Assembly (NCBI RefSeq): GCF_000687475.1
Contig: NC_057316.1
Span: forward strand, 5,704,001-5,768,000
From: Ustilaginoidea virens
Lineage: Eukaryota; Ascomycota; Sordariomycetes; Hypocreales; Clavicipitaceae
Direction: 5' to 3'
Length of the DNA stretch: 64,000 bases
Each line of letters starts with the position of its first letter. Position 1 is the stretch's first letter. Of the stretch, positions 58,629 to 64,000 are shown piece by piece. The notes beneath the pieces were generated by a model, which saw nothing but the letters and a program-made list of their open reading frames with translations, was not told the DNA's origin and ran no database searches. Position numbers and translations under genes: made by a program.

Positions 58629-61012
58629 TCACACATATCCTACGTCGTCGTCCCCGGTGCGCCTCTCCCCAAACAGATACGCCGCCTCCAGGCAGTAGCG
58701 TCCATGCCCTCTCTCCATCCGTCTCTCACTGCCGTAGCATATCAGGACCGCATCCACGATGCCGCTGAGGATGCCCTCCATGGCGCCCATCACCGAGTAC
58801 CCGATAAAACCAGCCATGATGCCCACCACGTAGGCGTAGGCGGAGCCCCGGACGCCCACCCCGTCGGGCAGCTGAACCCGGAGCTGCTTGGCCGTCATGA
58901 CCCAGCCCGCAAACCCCAGCCCCGTCGCCATCACCAGTCGCGTCGCGACCAGAAGCAGCTTGGCCAGGCGATACGGGAGCAGGCCGCCGGCTTGCCCGCG
59001 TAGTCGAAGCGCGCGAGGAGTCAGCGTCGTGGTGGGGATCGAGGGGGACACAATCTCCATCTGGTCGAGGCCCCTCGCCGACACCGCCAGGCTCTGCGAG
59101 TGAATCGCGGCATACGTGACCGTGAGCGGGTTCGTCAGAGCCACAACCGGGGTGGGGATCCAAAACGCTGCCACGTTGCTGACCGCCATGCCCATCCGCC
59201 TGGGGAGGAAGAGCAGAGGGGCCCGAATCAGCAGCGAGAGCAGCGTCGACTCGCAGATGCTGCCAAACATGGTCGTCGTCGCGTGACCCAGCGCGGCCGT
59301 CACGATGTCCCGCGACGGCGTGACGGGACCCGCGTTGCGGTGAAAGTACCATTGCGAGACCGTGGCGGCAGTCGTCGCCCGGTGGACGGCGTTGATGACC
59401 GCCAGAGTCCACACGTACATCAAGACGAACGCGGCGCCCAGCCACCAGCTCGACAGGCGAATGACAAACCTGACGAGCGACTTTGAAAAGTAACCCCCCA
59501 TGAAGACGCGGGTGAACATGGCCAGCCACGCCCAAGTCCAGGCCACGACGATGCCCAAGCACCCGAAGCCCACAATCAGCAGGCCCGAGTTTTGGGCCAG
59601 GATCTTGGACGAGAACTGCAGCACGTCAATCGCTTGCTGGATGGCCCGCCGGCCCTTGACCACGAGCCAGAGCCACAGGACGCACGACGCCGCGGGAACC
59701 AGAGCCACCCATCGCATAACAGAGTCCTGCAAGCTCGAGCCGCGCGTCCTCCCCTTGAACGACGAGACAAACGAGTACAGCGACAAGGACAAGGTCACGA
59801 CCGGCACCGCGATCAGTATAACGCTGACAAGAGGTCGCACAAAGGAGCGCAGCGTGGCGAGCCAAACGAACGACACAAACACTGCCACTACCGTGTCAAC
59901 GGCTAGCATGTCGAATGACTTTTGCAGCGTGGAATAAATCGTGTCCCCAACCGGGTTCTTCTGCGGAGAGGTGTGAAGCCACACAAGCACAAAGGTAGAC
60001 ATCATGGCCGCCAAGCTGATCAAGAAGATCCAGGCAAAAAATGGGTCGTGCCGAAACAGCTCGCCCTCGACGGCAAAAGTATCAGGCTGCGCCGCCTCTG
60101 CTTCGTGCTCCCCGGCATGGTATCTGCCGAGGCTGCTGAGATCCGACTCGGCCGTAGAAGTCCTTCTCGACATGAACGGTTCGCGCTCGGGTTGTGACTT
60201 GAATCGTTGGAAGGGTGGCGGGCCAGAATCCGTTGCTGCCTCGCCTCCCAGGAGCGATTCGAGAGGATCCTCCTCATCACCACCACCTGCCGGAGAGTCC
60301 AGCCCAACGTCAACCATTCTGCTACTCTTCGCCCGTGGGCTTCGGCCATTGTCGTGGTTCTCTCGACTGGATCCGGGGTCCTCCTCGTTCTCTTCTTCGA
60401 ATAGAGTGTCACCAGCCGGGTGTGGTTGGTGCGAGCTCCTCGTCCCGTTCCAGCTGCTTCTTATACCGCGCCCGAATGCTCGCTCACGATATGGACTGTT
60501 GACGATGTCTTCTCTGGCGCTGTCCTCGATGGAGCCGTGACTGTTGGCCGACTCGGTGCTTTCCGCAAGCTTGCTTGCAGCCGCAACCCGCCGCGACCTC
60601 TGCAGAGCGAAGAGATCCGCCGCCTCTCGCTCCCGCTCTTCCTCATCGTCCTCTTCCCGAAAGTCGTCGACGGTGCTGTGGAACAGGGGCGCATCTTGTG
60701 CCGCGGATATTCTGGATGCGAAGCCTAGACTGCCAAACCGCGAGCCGCTCCCGTTTTGTTGGTATGGATTGCCCGCATATCCTCTCGACAAGAATGACCT
60801 GTGCGCTGGATTCCCTCTACCGACATCTCGTCCAGCGCGGCTCGGTCTCGAAGGCAGCCAGTCGTTGTCGCCCTGGCCAGCGAAACCAGACAGTCTAGAC
60901 TGCGACTGAGCCAAGAATCGTGATGCATCTGTGCACTCTCGGGTCAGCCCATGGCAAACTGAACACGAATACAGAAAGAGGCCGGACTCGTCCACAGACA
61001 TTCTGAAAACAT
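58629..61012 (-). CDS. PNS1: Pns1/choline-transporter-like membrane protein
   Basis: The product belongs to the CTL/Pns1 family of multipass plasma membrane proteins; the yeast member's substrate is not settled. The coding part is exon 2, 58629-60928. Exon 1 is a 13 nt micro-exon, 61000-61012. The 71 bp intron starts GTCTGT and ends CACAG with a GCTGAC branch point. This makes the N terminus MFSEYASRFLAQSQSRLSGF, which fits fungal relatives as I recall them. Starting instead at 61001 would read through the intron. Total length is 770 residues. The first 300 residues are polar and Ser/Glu/Arg-rich. About ten membrane helices follow, from FFAWIFLISLAAMMSTFVLV on. The C-terminal half holds the conserved CTL block, including FGSICESTLLSLLIRAP and GYSVMGAMEGILSGIVDAVLICY. 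Confidence 0.9.
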
Positions 61013-63018
61013 GATGCAGTCTGTTAACAACGTGTTACGTGGCCCCCGAATTCATCATCCGCCTCCACGCGCCGCGACTGGGTAGGTGGTGAGCTTTTCT
61101 CCGTGACAAGCCTCGATTCACCGGTGGCTATAGGCGGATCCGTTATGTGTACTTGCACTTGGTAGCTGGGACGAAATCCACCTCGACTCTCGTTGTGGAG
61201 CGGTTGCAAAGAATGCAGATGCTGACGGCGATGATGCTGATGACGATGACGTTGTGATGATGCAGATAGCAGAACACGCGAGATCGAATGCAAACGTGGA
61301 ACAAAGTCTGGAGCGATGTATGAGGACGACGCAGGAGCGGAATGCGAGGGTGATGATGATAACAAAGCTTTGGAAGAGGACGGGGTCACAGTGAGCAGAC
61401 GCTCTTGGTCATGGGACGCGAGGCAGGCGGGTGAGGCCGGCGTTTTGGGGTTATCAATTTGCTTGCACAAGCGACCGACGCCTGCTGGGACTGGTACCGG
61501 TTTGCCCCGGGAACTCTTGCCTAGGGGCAAAGTACCTCGACCCGGGGGCCGCATGCACTCAAGTGGGCACGCTAGGCGTGTGGTCAGCGGTAGCCGTCAG
61601 GCGGGGGGAGTCGCCGGGTGAACGTGCACTGAACACCCCGAGGGCCCAGAGCCCAGCCCCCCACCCAGTGCACCAGGCCACCCTGAGATCCCAGCCGTTT
61701 GATTGATTTCACGTATGCGTGCGGCCGTCGCGGCTCTTCGCACTCTTGCCTTTTGGGCTTGCAGATCCAGGTTAAAATACGAAGCGGTTAACTCGGCCCG
61801 GCTGAGTGGTACTTGGCAGCGATTAAGTCAGGAATAAGACCAACAAAGACGTAGTGTGGTTTAGTGTACAAGCCAGGTGTCTACTTGCAGCGGGCGGCGG
61901 GCGGCGGACAGCGGGCAGCGGACAGCGGGCAGCTGACAGCGGACAGCGAAGACAGGAAGGAGCAACTCGCGCGCGCTTGAGTTCTGGTGCCTAACCCAAG
62001 GGTACAGGTACCTAGTACTCCGTACACCGAAATTCAATTTGACGCTCTCATCAACCCGTGGGGCCAACCATCAAGATGTCGTGCTTGCATCATGTATTCT
62101 CGGGGGTACCATCAATTTTAACAGCCGACGCCCAACTCAACCGCTGTACTTTGTACTTGCTCGTCTCGAGAACCCAGGCCCTCATTGCAAACATGAACCC
62201 TTGGGAGCTTGGGGTGCTTTCAAGCGCCGGTTGCCAGTCGCGGCCCTTAAGACCGGCGCATAGTTTATTGACCCATCTGCTATCCGCAGCTTTTTAATTG
62301 TTTTCCAGCTAGGTAGGTAGGTATGTAGTAGGCAGGGGTATGATAATATCGCGGCTCTTTATCAAGTCTTTGCTGATGCCGGCAGTACTCGTGCCGTATG
62401 CCGAGAGGAGCTACATGTCGAGTGACCTTCGAGTGACCTCGCCTGCCACTTCACCAACGGCAGGCATCTTTTCATCTCCACAGCTGCCCGTTCTCCACCA
62501 CTGACACGGGGGCCAAAGTCATTCTTCGTCAAAAGACCAACCTCTTTCCAGACATGCATCCAATAAACCCAAACCCCATCGTGTTTTCAGCGTCAACCTG
62601 CATATTTCCTCCTTTCCCATCGTCTTTTCTGTAACTAATCGCGCCCTGTCTTCCCCTGCCCGTCAATCTTCTTTTCTTTTTTTTACTCTGTCCATTTTCG
62701 AAAGTTTTTTTCCGCGCAACCATCAACCAATTGTCCACCACAATCTCGAATATCCCACGGTCGTGATAGTGACGCAACTTTGAGACGCTCGAATCGTCCG
62801 AGCCACGAGCCCCTCCGATTTCTCCATCAAAGCTCTGCAACCCACCACCACCTGCCAAGCCCAAGTGGCTGCCAAGGGTCAACCACCTTTCGACAGACAC
62901 AACTGCCCACAACCTCAAATCGCCCGCCCCCTCTTCCACCATCCCCGCTCCGTTTCCGACACCGCTCTTCCGAGTATTGCCGGCCAAAGAGCAACAAGAC
63001 CAATACGCGCACGCACTC
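61013..63018. other. Divergent intergenic region
   Basis: No recognisable gene. It holds a CGGGCAG/CGGACAG 7-mer array at about 61886-61950, a TACTCCGTA motif at 62015-62026 next to AGGTACCTAG, and a GGTAGGTA cluster at 62310-62330. The last 400 bases are pyrimidine-rich, as expected for the leader of the Rab gene. Confidence 0.55.
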
Positions 63019-63777
63019 ATGGCGTCAACGCCGTGGGACTATATAGCCAAGCTCGTCTGCATCGGCGACTCGGGATGCGGGAAATCCTCGCTGACCATCC
63101 GCCTGTGCGAAGGCCGCTTTTCTCCCCATCACGACGTCACCATTGGCGTCGAGTTCGGCTCGCGCATCGTCCCCGTTGGCCCCCCGCACACCAAGCCCGC
63201 CTCGTTGCTGGCCGCGAACCCTCCCGCCTCCTCCTCTGATGGACTTCCCGAACCCCCCCGCGACACGAGCAAAATCCTGCAGAAACACATGAAGTTATCG
63301 CTCTGGGACACGGCCGGCCAAGAGACGTACAAATCCGTCACGAGGTCCTACTTCCGTGGTGCTAGCGGCGCCCTTTTAGTCTTCGACCTGTCGCGGAAAC
63401 AGACCTTTCAACATGTGACGGACTGGTTGAACGACTTGCGCCAGATCGCCGAACCGGACATTGTGGTGGTACTAGTGGGAAACAAGGCCGACTTGACACA
63501 GCAGGAGGAGAACAGGAGGGAGGTGACCAAAGCAGAGGCAGAGGACTGGGCAAGGAGGAACGGCGTGCTGGAATATGTCGAGACAAGCGCCAAGAGCGGA
63601 GAGAATGTCGAAAACGCCTTCATGAGGGTGGCGGAAAGGATATTCCAAAACATCCAAGCGGGGAAATACGACCTCAATGATAGGAGGTCTGGTGTCAAGG
63701 GACCGAGCGCCGGAGGTAACAGACAAGTCAAGCTGGCTGGAGATGGCAATACGTCTTCAACTGGTGGCTGTTGTTGA
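63019..63777 (+). CDS. Rab-family small GTPase with an insertion before DTAGQE
   Basis: A single exon of 252 residues starting at ATG 63019. It would cycle between GTP and GDP states in vesicle traffic. G1 is GDSGCGKSS (16-24), switch I includes HHDVTIGVEFG with Thr41, G3 is WDTAGQE (96-102), G4 is GNKADL and G5 is ETSAKSG. The C terminus is GGCC, the double-cysteine prenylation motif. SYFRGASGALLVFDLSRKQTF places it near the Rab2/Rab4/Rab14 group. Between EFGSRIV and KLSLWDTAGQE lie about 33 extra residues, rich in Pro, Ser and Ala, where most Rabs have a short beta turn. Confidence 0.93.
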   Translation: MASTPWDYIAKLVCIGDSGCGKSSLTIRLCEGRFSPHHDVTIGVEFGSRIVPVGPPHTKPASLLAANPPASSSDGLPEPPRDTSKILQKHMKLSLWDTAGQETYKSVTRSYFRGASGALLVFDLSRKQTFQHVTDWLNDLRQIAEPDIVVVLVGNKADLTQQEENRREVTKAEAEDWARRNGVLEYVETSAKSGENVENAFMRVAERIFQNIQAGKYDLNDRRSGVKGPSAGGNRQVKLAGDGNTSSTGGCC

Positions 63778-64000
63778 CGATGGGAAAACTGCCACATGGC
63801 AAGCAAGCGACTGCTCTCACCCCCTTTTCCATCCCTGATCCACGGGATGGGACACCTCCCAGCCCAGACGAAAAGCACATGCATGCATGCATGCAAGCAA
63901 GCATCTATATAAGTGATACCCTACGAGTATTGGCTGCTCTTGTCTGAATATATCGGTCTCGACGTTTGCCACAAGAGTCACCTTGTTGGTAGTCGACGCA
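63778..64000 (+). other. 3' flank of the Rab gene to window end
   Basis: It contains a GCAT tetramer array near 63878-63903. No further gene can be seen before the edge. Confidence 0.6.

Noticed and set aside
61024..61554. A separate minus-strand gene upstream of the Pns1-like gene
   Set aside because: The 176-codon frame is low-complexity with no recognisable domain. It more likely represents the promoter and leader of the Pns1-like gene.

Overview
This window is nuclear DNA of a filamentous ascomycete, most likely a Sordariomycete and possibly of the order Hypocreales. The reasons are short GT-AG introns with CTRAC branch points, GC-ending codons in host genes, Pezizomycotina-type proteins, AT-shifted retrotransposons that look like products of repeat-induced point mutation (RIP), and scattered TACTCCGTA and TACCTAGGTA motifs. 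The order-level guess is weak. Host genes use normal stop codons: mostly TGA, with one TAA and one TAG.

Layout. 1-3592 (-) is plasma membrane H+-ATPase PMA1, cut by the left edge and carrying an 861 bp first intron. 3593-13387 is a long gene-poor stretch full of microsatellites, with one solo LTR at 10518-10856 that has a perfect target duplication. 13388-16369 (-) is an Nrd1/Seb1-type CID-RRM transcription termination factor. 19155-20939 (+) is mitochondrial citrate synthase and 22201-23468 (+) a Yhm2-type citrate/oxoglutarate carrier. 24563-28038 (-) is a WD40 protein with a SUMO-interaction-like N terminus.

28923-43712 is a Copia-type LTR retrotransposon on the minus strand with AAATT target duplications. 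It is heavily decayed, and its gag is split by a second, much younger Copia element on the plus strand (34061-41445, GATAT duplications, LTRs nearly identical). The younger element keeps one unbroken reading frame through gag, protease, integrase, reverse transcriptase and RNase H. That frame is interrupted only by TAA/TAG codons, nearly all at positions that read as glutamine. This is the most unusual signal in the window.

45219-47585 (-) is a long-chain acyl-CoA synthetase ending in the peroxisomal signal AKL. 50040-50671 (+) is a MARVEL-like four-helix membrane protein. 50882-51361 is a truncated Tc1/mariner-type element. 52475-54248 (+) is O-acetylhomoserine sulfhydrylase, 54764-55661 (+) EMC7, 56059-57287 (-) a WW-domain Gly/Gln-rich protein, 58629-61012 (-) a Pns1/choline-transporter-like protein with a 13 nt first exon, and 63019-63777 (+) a Rab GTPase with a long insertion before its DTAGQE motif.

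The host genes are unrelated housekeeping functions (proton pump, termination, citrate metabolism, fatty acid activation, sulfur assimilation, ER insertion, trafficking). The only pair with an obvious working link is citrate synthase and the citrate carrier. I recognised no tRNA, rRNA or CRISPR feature. Exon borders were placed by hand from splice motifs, reading phase and family similarity.
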